Part shown: positions 41,928 to 50,175 of the stretch, in pieces | Numbering within the stretch: position 1 is the stretch's first letter | Layout: each line of letters opens with the position of its first letter | NCBI RefSeq assembly: GCF_002090175.1 | Contig: NZ_BBRN01000003.1 | Span: forward strand, 974,921-1,038,920 | Source of the DNA: Demequina sp. NBRC 110057 | GTDB taxonomy: Bacteria; Actinomycetota; Actinomycetes; Actinomycetales; Demequinaceae | Length of the DNA stretch: 64,000 nt | Reading direction: 5' to 3' | Translations under genes and position numbers: made by a program | The notes under the pieces: generated by a model | Seen by the model: the letters and a program-made list of their open reading frames with translations, nothing else | Database searches by the model: none | Told to the model about the DNA's origin: nothing

Positions 41928-43310
41928 ATGAGCGCTGAAGGACTTGCCCAGGCCCAGGACAAGATGCGTGAGGCGGGCGTCGCCCCGGCCGCGATCGACG
42001 TCTTCACCCACTACTACGGGGAGTTGGAGGCCGGCGCGACCGGCCTGGTCCTCGAGGAGACCATCGAGCCGCTGCTCGACCCCGACAAGCTCGCGGACGT
42101 CGAGATCTCCGAGGAGGCTGCCGCGGCCGCCATCCAGAAGACCGCCGTCATCAAGCTCAACGGCGGCCTGGGCACCTCGATGGGCATGGACAAGGCGAAG
42201 TCGCTGCTGCCGGTGCGCGACGGCAAGTCGTTCCTCGACATCATCGCCGCGCAGGTGCTGCACGCTCGCGAGGCCTACGGCGCCCGCCTGCCGCTGGTGC
42301 TGATGAACTCGTTCCGCACCCAGGACGACTCGCTTGCCGAGCTCGGCAAGCACGCGGGCATCGAGGTCGACGGCCTGCCGCTGGACTTCCTCCAGAATCG
42401 CGAGCCCAAGATCCGCGTCGACGACCTCACCCCCGTCGACTGGCCCGCCGACCCCAGCCTCGAATGGTGCCCCCCTGGCCACGGCGACATCTACACGGCC
42501 CTGCTGTCCTCCGGCGTCCTCGACGCCCTGCTGGACGCGGGCTTCCTCTACGCGAGCGTGTCCAACTCGGACAACCTCGGCGCCGTCCCCAACGCGCAGA
42601 TCGCCGGCTGGTTTGCGCAGTCCGGCGCCCCGTACGCCGCCGAGCTGTGCCCCCGCACCCCCGCCGACCGCAAGGGCGGCCACCTGGCCATCCGCAAGGC
42701 CGACGGCCAGCTGATCCTGCGCGACACCGCGCAGACCGCGCCGGAGGAGATGGACTACTTCACCGACGAGTTCCGCCACCCGTTCTTCCACACCAACAAC
42801 CTGTGGTTCGACCTTGTCGCGATCAAGAAGGCGCTGACCGAGCGCGGCGCCGTGCTGGGCCTGCCGCTCATCCGTAACGAGAAGACCGTGGACCCGACCG
42901 ACGGCAACTCGCCCAAGGTCTACCAGCTCGAGTCCGCCATGGGCGCCGCCATCGAGGTCTTCGAGGGCGCCACCGCCATCGTCGTGGGCCGCGAGCGCTT
43001 CCTGCCGGTCAAGACCACCAACGACCTGCTGCTGCTGCGCTCGGACGCCTACGAGCTGGGCGACGATGCGGGCCTGCGCCTCGCGGTCGAGACGGCCCCG
43101 CTGATCGACCTCGACTCGAAGCACTTCAAGACGATGGCGAAGTTCGGCGCGCGCTTCCCGCACGGCGCGCCGTCGCTCAAGGACGCCTCCTCGCTCACGG
43201 TGAAGGGCGACTGGACCTTCGGCGCGAATGTCACCGTCACGGGCGATGCGTTGCTCGCGGACGAGGGTGACGCCCGCACGCTCGGCGACGGGTCGACGCT
43301 CGCCGGCTGA
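41928..43310 (+). CDS. UTP-glucose-1-phosphate uridylyltransferase (eukaryotic-type UDPGP)
   Basis: 460 residues. It makes UDP-glucose, the precursor of UDP-galactose and cell-wall glycans. The nucleotide-binding loop is KLNGGLGTSMGMDKAKSLLP, uridine-binding segments are LVLMNSFRTQDDSL and LEWCPPGHGDIYTALLSSG, and the metal/sugar region is VSNSDNLGAVPN. The C-terminus has the left-handed-helix segment SLTVKGDWTFGANVTVTGD. This is the type related to eukaryotic UGPase, not GalU. It ends in a very stable hairpin. Its product could feed the Glf/GlfT2 galactan pathway through UDP-galactose. Confidence 0.95.
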   Translation: MSAEGLAQAQDKMREAGVAPAAIDVFTHYYGELEAGATGLVLEETIEPLLDPDKLADVEISEEAAAAAIQKTAVIKLNGGLGTSMGMDKAKSLLPVRDGKSFLDIIAAQVLHAREAYGARLPLVLMNSFRTQDDSLAELGKHAGIEVDGLPLDFLQNREPKIRVDDLTPVDWPADPSLEWCPPGHGDIYTALLSSGVLDALLDAGFLYASVSNSDNLGAVPNAQIAGWFAQSGAPYAAELCPRTPADRKGGHLAIRKADGQLILRDTAQTAPEEMDYFTDEFRHPFFHTNNLWFDLVAIKKALTERGAVLGLPLIRNEKTVDPTDGNSPKVYQLESAMGAAIEVFEGATAIVVGRERFLPVKTTNDLLLLRSDAYELGDDAGLRLAVETAPLIDLDSKHFKTMAKFGARFPHGAPSLKDASSLTVKGDWTFGANVTVTGDALLADEGDARTLGDGSTLAG

Positions 43311-43318
43311 CCCCGTCC

Positions 43319-43368
43319 GACATGGGAGGAGCCCCGGGCCGATGACGGCCCGGGGCTCCTCCCATGTC
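43319..43368. terminator. Strong bidirectional terminator hairpin
   Basis: Perfect 22-base arms 43319-43340 and 43347-43368 with a 6-base loop, between convergent genes whose stops lie 9 bases away on either side. The best hairpin of the window. Confidence 0.93.
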
Positions 43369-43376
43369 AGGTCTCT

Positions 43377-44003
43377 CTACGCGGCGGCGCAGGTCCCGCC
43401 CTCGGTCACTCCCTGCGCGGAGTCGAAGGACCACGACCCGGCGTTTCCACCCACGTAGTCGAGCTCCAGGCACCAGCCGTCGTCACCCACTTCCGTGAGC
43501 GTCACGGTCCGCTGAGTGTCGAGCGCTCCGGCCAAGGACGCGTCGCCCACCGCGTAGCCCTCGCCGGCGACCTCGACCGCCGGCAGGTCGCCCTGGGCCG
43601 CGAGCGCGGCGCCGACGGCGTTGCCCACCTCCACCACGTCGTGGTGGGCGTACGCATCGACCGTCTCCGGCTGCGGGCCGCGCACCAGGAACCACACCAG
43701 GACGGCCGTCAGCGCGAGGCCCAGGTAACCGAGGATCGTGCCCGCCATCGCGAAGGACCGCGTCTCTTCGCGGCCGCGCCGCGCCGCGTTCATCCCCAGG
43801 TGACCTAGGGGGATCGCCGCGACCCACACCCCGAGCGCGCCCGTGACGAAGGCCGCGATGCCGAGCCGCGACTGGGGCTGCGCGCCGGGCGAGCCGAGAG
43901 CGGGATCGTCGGGAGCCTCGGCATCCGCATCGGCAGGCTCCATGACCTCGGTGGGGGCCTGCGCATCGGCCCGCACCACGTCGTCATCTCGGTTGCTGTC
44001 CAC
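43377..44003 (-). CDS. DUF4190 membrane protein
   Basis: 208 residues. An acidic N-terminal tail of about 45 residues, then two membrane helices (LGIAAFVTGALGVWVAAIPLG and FAMAGTILGYLGLALTAVLVWFLV) with the DUF4190 pattern RLGIAAFV...HLGMNAARR. The extracytoplasmic C-terminal domain of about 100 residues has Cys in GWCLELDYVGG and GGTCAAA. Unknown function. Upstream of it lies the gene-free region 44004-44643. Confidence 0.8.
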   Translation of the reverse strand: MDSNRDDDVVRADAQAPTEVMEPADADAEAPDDPALGSPGAQPQSRLGIAAFVTGALGVWVAAIPLGHLGMNAARRGREETRSFAMAGTILGYLGLALTAVLVWFLVRGPQPETVDAYAHHDVVEVGNAVGAALAAQGDLPAVEVAGEGYAVGDASLAGALDTQRTVTLTEVGDDGWCLELDYVGGNAGSWSFDSAQGVTEGGTCAAA

Positions 44004-44107
44004 GCGCCCACGGTACGCCGCGGCGGCTCACAGGTGAATGAGGGCGTGTCGGTACGGAGGGCCGATGCCGGCGCCGCCTAGCGTGGATGCCGGCCTCCCC
44101 GCGGGGT

Positions 44108-44165
44108 GGTCCACGCAAGGCGAAGGCCCCCCGGAATTCGGGTCCGGGGGGCCTTGCCGTGGACC
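44108..44165 (-). terminator. Long hairpin upstream of the DUF4190 gene
   Basis: Inner perfect 13-base arms 44123-44135 and 44143-44155 sit within outer arms 44108-44115 and 44158-44165, separated by a small internal loop. It lies at the downstream end of the candidate RNA at 44166-44550 if that is read on the minus strand. It could be a terminator or part of the DUF4190 leader. Confidence 0.6.
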
Positions 44166-44550
44166 GAGAGTTTACGCGCCTGGGGAAAACTCCCCCGCGC
44201 GACGGCCGTGATTGACGCTCCGGCTTCGCCGCCACTGTGGACAGACGACCTCTCGACCGACGACCGGGTCCGCGAGGCCCTGCGACGTCACCCGCAGTGG
44301 CGGATCCCGACGCCGGTGCGGCGGCGGTTTCCGTGGTCTCCCGTTGTCCTGATCGCCCGTCACCCCAGCTCTGACGATGCTCGCCATCTTTCGATCTACC
44401 AGGGGTTTCCGCCTTGCGGCGGGTCGCCCCCGTCAGTCCAGATCGGCTCTCGCCCCCTCGCGAGGGCCGCCACGCATCGCCTGCGCCGGAGTTTCGATGC
44501 GACTAGTCGTACTCCCCCGCGGGGCGCGGCGCAACCCGGCGAGGGGCCCC
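44166..44550 (-). ncRNA. Candidate structured non-coding RNA
   Basis: No frame here has convincing codon use or conserved motifs. Several helices can form on the minus strand: 44392-44397 with 44440-44445 enclosing 44402-44405 with 44427-44430 and then CCGCC-GCAA-GGCGG (44422-44409), a GNRA-capped stem; 44358-44362 with 44372-44376; 44376-44379 with 44385-44388; 44455-44466; 44473-44479 with 44495-44501; and 44500-44509. The GCAA loop favours the minus strand. A terminator-like hairpin (44108-44165) follows. I do not match it to RNase P RNA, tmRNA or SRP RNA; an Ms1/6S-like RNA is possible but unchecked. Confidence 0.4.
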
Positions 44551-44552
44551 TT

Positions 44553-44645
44553 TTTTGTCCACCGGTTTCCCCCAGGTTTATCCACAGCTGTTGGTGCGCG
44601 TTTACCGTTCCTTCACACCCCTGTGGATGAAATCTGTGGAAACTC
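44553..44645. promoter_or_regulatory. Cluster of DnaA-box-like sequences
   Basis: TTATCCACA at 44578-44586 is a perfect DnaA box. Near matches are TTGTCCACC (44555-44563), TCATCCACA read on the minus strand (44630-44622) and GTTTCCACA on the minus strand (44643-44635); CTGTCCACA is at 44244-44236. No dnaA, dnaN or parAB genes are nearby, so this is not a chromosomal origin by context. It lies immediately downstream of the CopD-CtaG gene. Confidence 0.4.
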
Positions 44646-46491
44646 AACCCAACCGTTGGTCGTTCTCGGCGGCCTGCGCGAGCATCGCGTTGTACGCCTT
44701 AAGCTCGGCGTCGTCGTCGCGCTCGGCCTGACGATCCTTGCGTCGGCTTTCCTTGTCGTCCGCGATGCGCCAGGCCACGATGACGCCGATCGCGAGCGCG
44801 AGGACGGGCAGCTCGCCCAGGCCCCACGCGATCTGGGCGCCGTACTGCTGGTCGGAGATCGCATCGGGCCCCCAGGTGCGGCCCATGAGCCCAAACCAGG
44901 TGGGGGCGAGCAGCACCTCGGAGCTCAGCAGGGAGACGCCGAAGAACGCGTGGAACGCCATCGTCGCGAACAGTAGCACCACGCGCAGCGGATAGCCGGG
45001 CCGCTTGGGGCCGGGGTCGATGCCCACGAGGGCGTTCGCGAACAGGTAGCCCGCGAGGGTGAAGTGGACGATCATCCCCAGGTGGCCCACGTGGTTGCGC
45101 AGCGCGAACTCGAACAGCGGCGAGTAGTAGAAGATGAACAGCGAGCCGGCGAAGTTGACCGCGGCCACGACGGGGTTGGACAGGAAACCCATGAAGCGCG
45201 ACTCGACGATGGCGCGCACCCATTCGCGCGGCCCCCGGGAGCCGTCGGTGCGCGGTGGAAGCGCCCGCAGCGCGAGCGTGATGGGAGCGCCGAAGGTCAG
45301 CGGCAGGGGTGCGAGCATCACGATCATCATGTGCTCCACCATGTGGCCGGAGAACGTCACCATTCCGTAGATCATGGGGGCGCCCTGGGTGATCCAGACC
45401 ATGGTCGCGATGCCCACCATGAAGCACGCGGTGCGGTACCAGGGCCAGCTGTCGCCGCGGCGGCGCAGGCGCACCACCCACCGCAGGTAGACGGCCGCGG
45501 CAGCGGCACAGGCGAAGGCGGTGATGATCTCGAGGCGCCACAGCACGATCCAGTTGAGGAACGACGGCGCGGGCGGCAGCTCGTAGCCCGTGAGGTAGTA
45601 GGCGGGGCTCGGGTCCTCGAGGGCCACGATGGGCAGGGGCGGCGCGGTGCCGGACAGCACCGCCGCGATGACGATGACGGCGACGATGGCAGCGACGTCG
45701 ACGGCCATGACGCGCCAGAACCTGTCGCGCACCTGCTGCTCGCTCAGGCGCGGCAGAGCGGAGCGCCGGTGCCACGCGGCGAGCACGATAGCGAGCGTCA
45801 TGAGGGCGATCTTGAGCAGTAGCAGCCACCCGTACGTGGTGGTGACGAGGTCGGCGGGCCCCTCCATGCGGATGTACGCATTGGCGATGCCGGACACGAT
45901 GAGCACGATCGCCGCCCAGATCATGATCCGCGACCCGCGACGCACGGCGGTCTTGGCCTCGAGGCCGAGCGGCCCGCGCATCAGGAACAGGGTGCCGAGC
46001 ACTCCCATCCACAGCGCGGAGCCCGCGAGGTGGAGGAACATCGCCGACGTGGCGAGGTGGTGGTCGCTGGCCCCGGCGGCGTGGCCAGTCTGCGCCTGCC
46101 AGCCGAGCGCCCACACGACCGGCACGAGCGTCCAGGCGGCGGCAGCCGGCCTGCGCACCAGCCCGGCGAGGACGGAGACGACGATGGCGGCGACGGCCAT
46201 CTGCAGGTAGGCCTTGCCCAGGTCGATGGTGGTCGCGAAGGACCACACCTCCTCGACGAACCGCTCGGCCTCGACCCCGTCGTTCCTGATGTAGGCGTAG
46301 GACACGAAGATGTAGGCGACGGCGGACAGCGCCCACAGGCCCGACGAGACGCGCGCGACGAGCGATGCGCGTTCGGCTGCGGGGTGGCGCGGGGGGATCA
46401 CGGCGGCGAGGACCACGAGCGCGCCGGCCGTGAGGCCGAGGAAGACGTCGCGGAGGGCGCCCGTCATCGTGACGAGGGCGTCAACGGACAT
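44644..46491 (-). CDS. CopD-CtaG bifunctional membrane protein
   Basis: 615 residues with about 14 membrane helices. The N-terminal half resembles copper resistance protein CopD (SAMFLHLAGSALWMGVLGTLFLM; IAVI-type helices with His), and the C-terminal half is caa3_CtaG (GHMVEHMMIVMLAPLPLTFGAP; LRNHVGHLGMIVHFTLAGYLFAN). CtaG-type proteins deliver copper to cytochrome c oxidase. His in HMVEHMM and HLGMIVH are likely copper ligands. The fusion is common in actinobacteria. It ends with a charged cytoplasmic tail (DDKESRRKDRQAERDDD). The DUF2332 gene upstream stops 4 bases before its start. Confidence 0.88.
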   Translation of the reverse strand: MSVDALVTMTGALRDVFLGLTAGALVVLAAVIPPRHPAAERASLVARVSSGLWALSAVAYIFVSYAYIRNDGVEAERFVEEVWSFATTIDLGKAYLQMAVAAIVVSVLAGLVRRPAAAAWTLVPVVWALGWQAQTGHAAGASDHHLATSAMFLHLAGSALWMGVLGTLFLMRGPLGLEAKTAVRRGSRIMIWAAIVLIVSGIANAYIRMEGPADLVTTTYGWLLLLKIALMTLAIVLAAWHRRSALPRLSEQQVRDRFWRVMAVDVAAIVAVIVIAAVLSGTAPPLPIVALEDPSPAYYLTGYELPPAPSFLNWIVLWRLEIITAFACAAAAAVYLRWVVRLRRRGDSWPWYRTACFMVGIATMVWITQGAPMIYGMVTFSGHMVEHMMIVMLAPLPLTFGAPITLALRALPPRTDGSRGPREWVRAIVESRFMGFLSNPVVAAVNFAGSLFIFYYSPLFEFALRNHVGHLGMIVHFTLAGYLFANALVGIDPGPKRPGYPLRVVLLFATMAFHAFFGVSLLSSEVLLAPTWFGLMGRTWGPDAISDQQYGAQIAWGLGELPVLALAIGVIVAWRIADDKESRRKDRQAERDDDAELKAYNAMLAQAAENDQRLG

Positions 46492-46494
46492 GCG

Positions 46495-47544
46495 TCAAGG
46501 GTACGCGGGCGCGACCCACCTCCCGTGCGCGTGCGCGGTGGCGGCGGTGCGGCCGCGATCGAAGGAACTGCCGACCCTCACCTGGGAGTGAGGGAGGCCG
46601 CTGACCGGCTCCATCCCGACCCTCAGGACCGGCCGATGCCGGGCGATGGCCTCGACGGCGGCGTCGATGGCCGCGTTGACGCGCGCGGGGGCCTGGTAGA
46701 GCGCGATGGTGTGCCAGATCACCATCGGTCCGGGGGCGAGCCGCGCGTCCACCTGGGCGAGCGTCCGTGCCGCGTCCCCGGCGACCATGGTGACGTCGAC
46801 GCCGCGGCGAATCTCGATGGCGGCGCGCAGCCGCGCGAGCCTGTCGGTGTGCTCGGGCCACACGAGCGCCTCGAGCCACGCGGCGGCGTCGGGATCGGTG
46901 GCATCGACAGGGCTGAGGTCGATGCCGGTGCGGCTTGCGAGCATCGGGATGGCACTCACCGGCGGCCCCTCACCTCGCCACTCGCACACCAGCTCCACGG
47001 ACGACGAGCCGAGCCGGGTCTCGCGCACGCCATCGGGTCCCGCTGTGGGATAGCGATAGGCGAAGCGATCCAGGCACAGGTTGAGGCCCGCAGACGCGCC
47101 GAGGTCCACGGCGTGGACGGGCTCGTCCCTGGCAAACGCCACGACCCATGGCAGCAGCACCGCGGCGCGTCCCACCTCGTTGGTCTGGGTGCGTCGCGCG
47201 CTCGCCTCGGCCACGAGCGCATCGGCGCGGTCAAGGACGTAGGCACGCAGCGCCTCGCAGGCCTCGGGGCCCGGGCGCCGGGGCTCCTGGGTGAGATGCG
47301 GGTACCAGGCCGCGAGCGCATCGGCCGCCGTGAGGTGCAGCTTCACCGCGCCCAGCAGGAGGTTCATGGGCGGCACGCCGGGGATGCGCCCCAGCACCGC
47401 GAGCAGCGCCGGGTCGTCGGCGATGGCGAGCGCGAAGGCCCGGTACAGGGGCGAGTCGCTCGCGGAGTCGGCCCAGCGGCGCGCCTCCTCCGCCACCGCG
47501 GCGAGGTCCGCGCGGTCGCCCGCCGCCCAGTCGTCCAGCCCCAT
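46495..47544 (-). CDS. DUF2332 protein
   Basis: 349 residues from ATG 47544. The DUF2332 family is seen in PLYRAFALAIADDPALLAVL, TNEVGRAAVLLPWVVAFA, VHAVDLGASAGLNLCLDRFAYRY and VWPEHTDRLARLRAAIEI. The GASAGLN segment looks like a nucleotide- or SAM-binding loop, so a methyltransferase-like fold is possible; this is inference. It probably forms an operon with the CopD-CtaG gene, which starts 3 bases after its stop. The open frame extends upstream antisense to AlkZ, without support. Confidence 0.85.
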   Translation of the reverse strand: MGLDDWAAGDRADLAAVAEEARRWADSASDSPLYRAFALAIADDPALLAVLGRIPGVPPMNLLLGAVKLHLTAADALAAWYPHLTQEPRRPGPEACEALRAYVLDRADALVAEASARRTQTNEVGRAAVLLPWVVAFARDEPVHAVDLGASAGLNLCLDRFAYRYPTAGPDGVRETRLGSSSVELVCEWRGEGPPVSAIPMLASRTGIDLSPVDATDPDAAAWLEALVWPEHTDRLARLRAAIEIRRGVDVTMVAGDAARTLAQVDARLAPGPMVIWHTIALYQAPARVNAAIDAAVEAIARHRPVLRVGMEPVSGLPHSQVRVGSSFDRGRTAATAHAHGRWVAPAYP

Positions 47545-47610
47545 CGCGCCTCCCGTGGCCCCGGGGGTTCGCTCCCCGTGATGTCCGTCCCCGAGGCTAG
47601 CGTGGTGGCC

Positions 47611-48738
47611 ATGCTCACCACGGTCGAGGTCCAGTCGCTGCGCATGCGGGCCCTCCTGCTCACGGGCGGCAGCCCCGGCACAGTCGGTGAGATCGTCACC
47701 CACCTCGGCGCCATGCAGGCGCAGGACCTGGCGAGCGGCCTGTGGTCGCTCGGCATTCGCCTGGGGCTGGCCGATGCACCAGGAAGCGGTGGCGGTCCCG
47801 TCACCCAGGCGCGGGTCGAGGAGGCCCTCGAGAACCGCGAGGCGCTGCGCACCTGGCCCATGCGCGGCACTGTGCACCTGGTTCCTGCCCGGGATGCGGC
47901 GTGGATGCTCGACCTCATGGGCGCCAAGCCGCTGCGCGACGCCGCACGCCGCCGCGCCTTCCTGGGGATCGACGAGGACACCGTGACCCGCGCGAACGCC
48001 GCCCTCGAGGAGGCGCTCGCCGGGGGCGGCAGGCTCACCCGGGCGCAGTGCCTCGCCGCCATCGAGGCGGCGGGCGTCGAGACGCCGGGACAGGTGGGCT
48101 ACCACCTGCTCTGGTACGCGTCGCAGGTGGGGCTGACCTGCATCGCGCCGAACGTCGGCAAGGAGCAGACCTTCGCGCTGCTGCGCGAGTGGGCGCCGGA
48201 CCAGCGCGAGCTCTCGCGGGAGGAAGCGCCGGCGGAGATCGCGCTGCGTTACGTGCGCTCGCACGGGCCGGTCACTGTCGCGGACCTCGCCCGGTGGACA
48301 GGGCTCGGCATCCGGGACTGCCGTGCGGGAGTCGCCGGGGCCGGAGACACGATCGAGGAGGTCGCCACGGAGGCGGGCACACTTCTCGCGAGCGCCGATG
48401 CCGCCGCGGCCGCGCGCGCGGGCGTCGACCCTGTCGAGGGGTGGCTCGCCCCGCCCGGCTTCGACGAATACATGCTGGGCTACGGCGACCGCTCCGCGTT
48501 CCTCGCCGACGGCCACCTCGACGCCGTGGTGCCGGGCTCCAACGGCGTCTTCCGCGCCACCCTGGTGCGAGACGGCCGAGTCGCGGGCACCTGGAAGCGC
48601 ACGCTCAAGGCCAAGCGGTGCGTGGTCGAGGCGGCGCCGCTGACGCGCCTCACCTCCCGCGAGCGCGCGGCCGCCGAGGAGGCCTTCGCTCCGTACGCGG
48701 AGTTCGTCGGCCTCCCCGTCGAGGTGGCGTGGGGCTAG
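47611..48738 (+). CDS. AlkZ/YcaQ-like winged-helix DNA glycosylase
   Basis: 375 residues. HTH_42 family, which includes Streptomyces AlkZ and E. coli YcaQ (AlkX), glycosylases that unhook DNA interstrand crosslinks. The family QxQ motif is in HLGAMQAQDLASGLWSLGIR (Gln-Ala-Gln). Further blocks are LRTWPMRGTVHLVPARDAAW, RYVRSHGPVTVADLARWTGL and YGDRSAFLADGHLDAVV. ATG 47611 is preferred; an in-frame ATG at 47581 would add 10 residues. It lies divergent from the DUF2332 gene. Together with mutY, radA and the ada-alkA operon it makes the window rich in repair functions, though the genes are dispersed. Confidence 0.87.
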   Translation: MLTTVEVQSLRMRALLLTGGSPGTVGEIVTHLGAMQAQDLASGLWSLGIRLGLADAPGSGGGPVTQARVEEALENREALRTWPMRGTVHLVPARDAAWMLDLMGAKPLRDAARRRAFLGIDEDTVTRANAALEEALAGGGRLTRAQCLAAIEAAGVETPGQVGYHLLWYASQVGLTCIAPNVGKEQTFALLREWAPDQRELSREEAPAEIALRYVRSHGPVTVADLARWTGLGIRDCRAGVAGAGDTIEEVATEAGTLLASADAAAAARAGVDPVEGWLAPPGFDEYMLGYGDRSAFLADGHLDAVVPGSNGVFRATLVRDGRVAGTWKRTLKAKRCVVEAAPLTRLTSRERAAAEEAFAPYAEFVGLPVEVAWG

Positions 48739-48748
48739 GCCCCGAGGC

Positions 48749-50164
48749 TTACGCCCAGACCAGGCCCTGGCTCGGGTCGTTCATGACGCGGCCCACATCG
48801 GCGAGTACGCGGGCGCCCAGCTCGCCGTCCACCAGGCGGTGGTCGAAGCTGAGCGCGAGCTGCGTGACCCAGCGCACCGCGATCTCTCCCTCGTGCACCC
48901 ACGGCTGCTGACGAATCGACCCGAACGCGAGGATCGCCGCCTCCCCCGGGTTGAGGATGGGCGTTCCCGTGTCGATGCCGAGCGCACCCACGTTCGTGAT
49001 GGTGATGGTGCCGTCGCTCATCGCGCGCGGCGACGTGGAACCATTGCGCGCCTCCGCGGTGAGGTCCTGAAGCTCGAGCGCGAGGGCGTGCAGCGGCAGG
49101 CGGTGCGCGTCCTTGATGTTGGGCACCACCAGGCCGCGCGGCGTCGAGGCAGCGATGCCCAGGTTCACGTAGTGCTTATAGACGATCTCCTGGGCCTGCT
49201 CGTCCCAGGCGGCGTTGACCTCCGGGTGGCGGCGCACGGCAAGCAGCAGCGCCTTGGCCACGATGAGCAGCGGCGTGACGCGGACGTCGGCGAAGTCGCG
49301 GTCCTGCTTGAGGCGCGCGACGAGGTTCATGGTCTCGGTGACGTCGACGGTGAGGAACTCGGTAACGTGCGGGGCGGTGAAGGCCGACTGCACCATCGCC
49401 TCGGCGGTGCGCTTGCGCACCGACTTGACGGGAACGCGCGTGGAGCGGCCGTCGCGGGTGGTGGTGCCGGACGCGAGCCACGGCTGGTCGTCCTCGGGGT
49501 AGGTCGCGAGGGTCTGGGCCGCGGTGGCCTTGACCTGCTGCTCCACGTCCTCACGCGTCACCAGGCCGCCGGGTCCCGACGGCGTGATGGTGGTGAGGTC
49601 GACGCCCAGCTCCTTGGCGAGCTTGCGCACCGGCGGCTTCGCGAGCACGGGGTACTGGCCCGCCGCCTCAGCGCCGCCGATGGGGTCGAGCGAGCCCTCG
49701 CGGCGCTCGCGCCGGGTGGCGTTTCCTGCCTTGACGCCGTAGCCCACCAGGACAGCTCCGGAGCCCTCGCTCTCGGCCGATGCCGGGGCCGGCTCGGGAA
49801 CGGGGGTCGCCTGCGAAGGGGCCACGGGCGCGGCCACGGCGGAAGGCGACGCGGCGGCGGGCTCGGCCACCGCATCGGCCACCTGCACGGGCTCGCTGGG
49901 GGCGGCCGGCTCGCCGTCGGGGTCGACGTCCACCTCGAGGATGGGGGCGCCCACCTCGACGGTGTCACCCTCCGCCACGAGTAGCTGCGTCACGACCCCG
50001 GAGTAGGGGCTCGGGAGCTCGACGAGCGACTTTGCCGTCTCGATCTCCACGATGGGCTGGTTCACCTCGACGGTGTCGCCGACCGCCACGGACCAGGTGA
50101 CGATGTCGGCCTCGGTGAGGCCCTCGCCAGCATCGGGCAGGTTGAAGCGCTGGAAGCTCGGCAT
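48749..50164 (-). CDS. 2-oxoacid dehydrogenase E2 (dihydrolipoyl acyltransferase)
   Basis: 471 residues. N-terminal lipoyl domain with Lys in VEIETAKSLVELPSP. A Pro/Ala linker follows, then the peripheral-subunit-binding domain VLAKPPVRKLAKELGVDL, another linker, and the catalytic acyltransferase domain ending LSFDHRLVDGELGARVLAD, with the active His and Asp of HxxxDG. Last gene of the E1alpha-E1beta-E2 operon, 11 bases after the E1 beta gene. E3 (lipoamide dehydrogenase) is not in the window. Sequence resembles branched-chain 2-oxoacid complexes of actinobacteria; pyruvate cannot be excluded. Confidence 0.94.
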   Translation of the reverse strand: MPSFQRFNLPDAGEGLTEADIVTWSVAVGDTVEVNQPIVEIETAKSLVELPSPYSGVVTQLLVAEGDTVEVGAPILEVDVDPDGEPAAPSEPVQVADAVAEPAAASPSAVAAPVAPSQATPVPEPAPASAESEGSGAVLVGYGVKAGNATRRERREGSLDPIGGAEAAGQYPVLAKPPVRKLAKELGVDLTTITPSGPGGLVTREDVEQQVKATAAQTLATYPEDDQPWLASGTTTRDGRSTRVPVKSVRKRTAEAMVQSAFTAPHVTEFLTVDVTETMNLVARLKQDRDFADVRVTPLLIVAKALLLAVRRHPEVNAAWDEQAQEIVYKHYVNLGIAASTPRGLVVPNIKDAHRLPLHALALELQDLTAEARNGSTSPRAMSDGTITITNVGALGIDTGTPILNPGEAAILAFGSIRQQPWVHEGEIAVRWVTQLALSFDHRLVDGELGARVLADVGRVMNDPSQGLVWA

Positions 50165-50175
50165 CGTGGTTCCCC

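Noticed and set aside
44106..44630. Possible 174-residue plus-strand protein
   Set aside because: No recognisable motif, poor third-position GC toward its end, and strong stem-loops throughout; treated as non-coding.
44553..44645. Replication origin
   Set aside because: DnaA boxes are present, but no dnaA, dnaN or recF and no AT-rich unwinding element are near.
46495..48516. Minus-strand frame extending the DUF2332 protein upstream to 673 residues
   Set aside because: The extra part is antisense to the AlkZ gene and has low-complexity, unconserved sequence.
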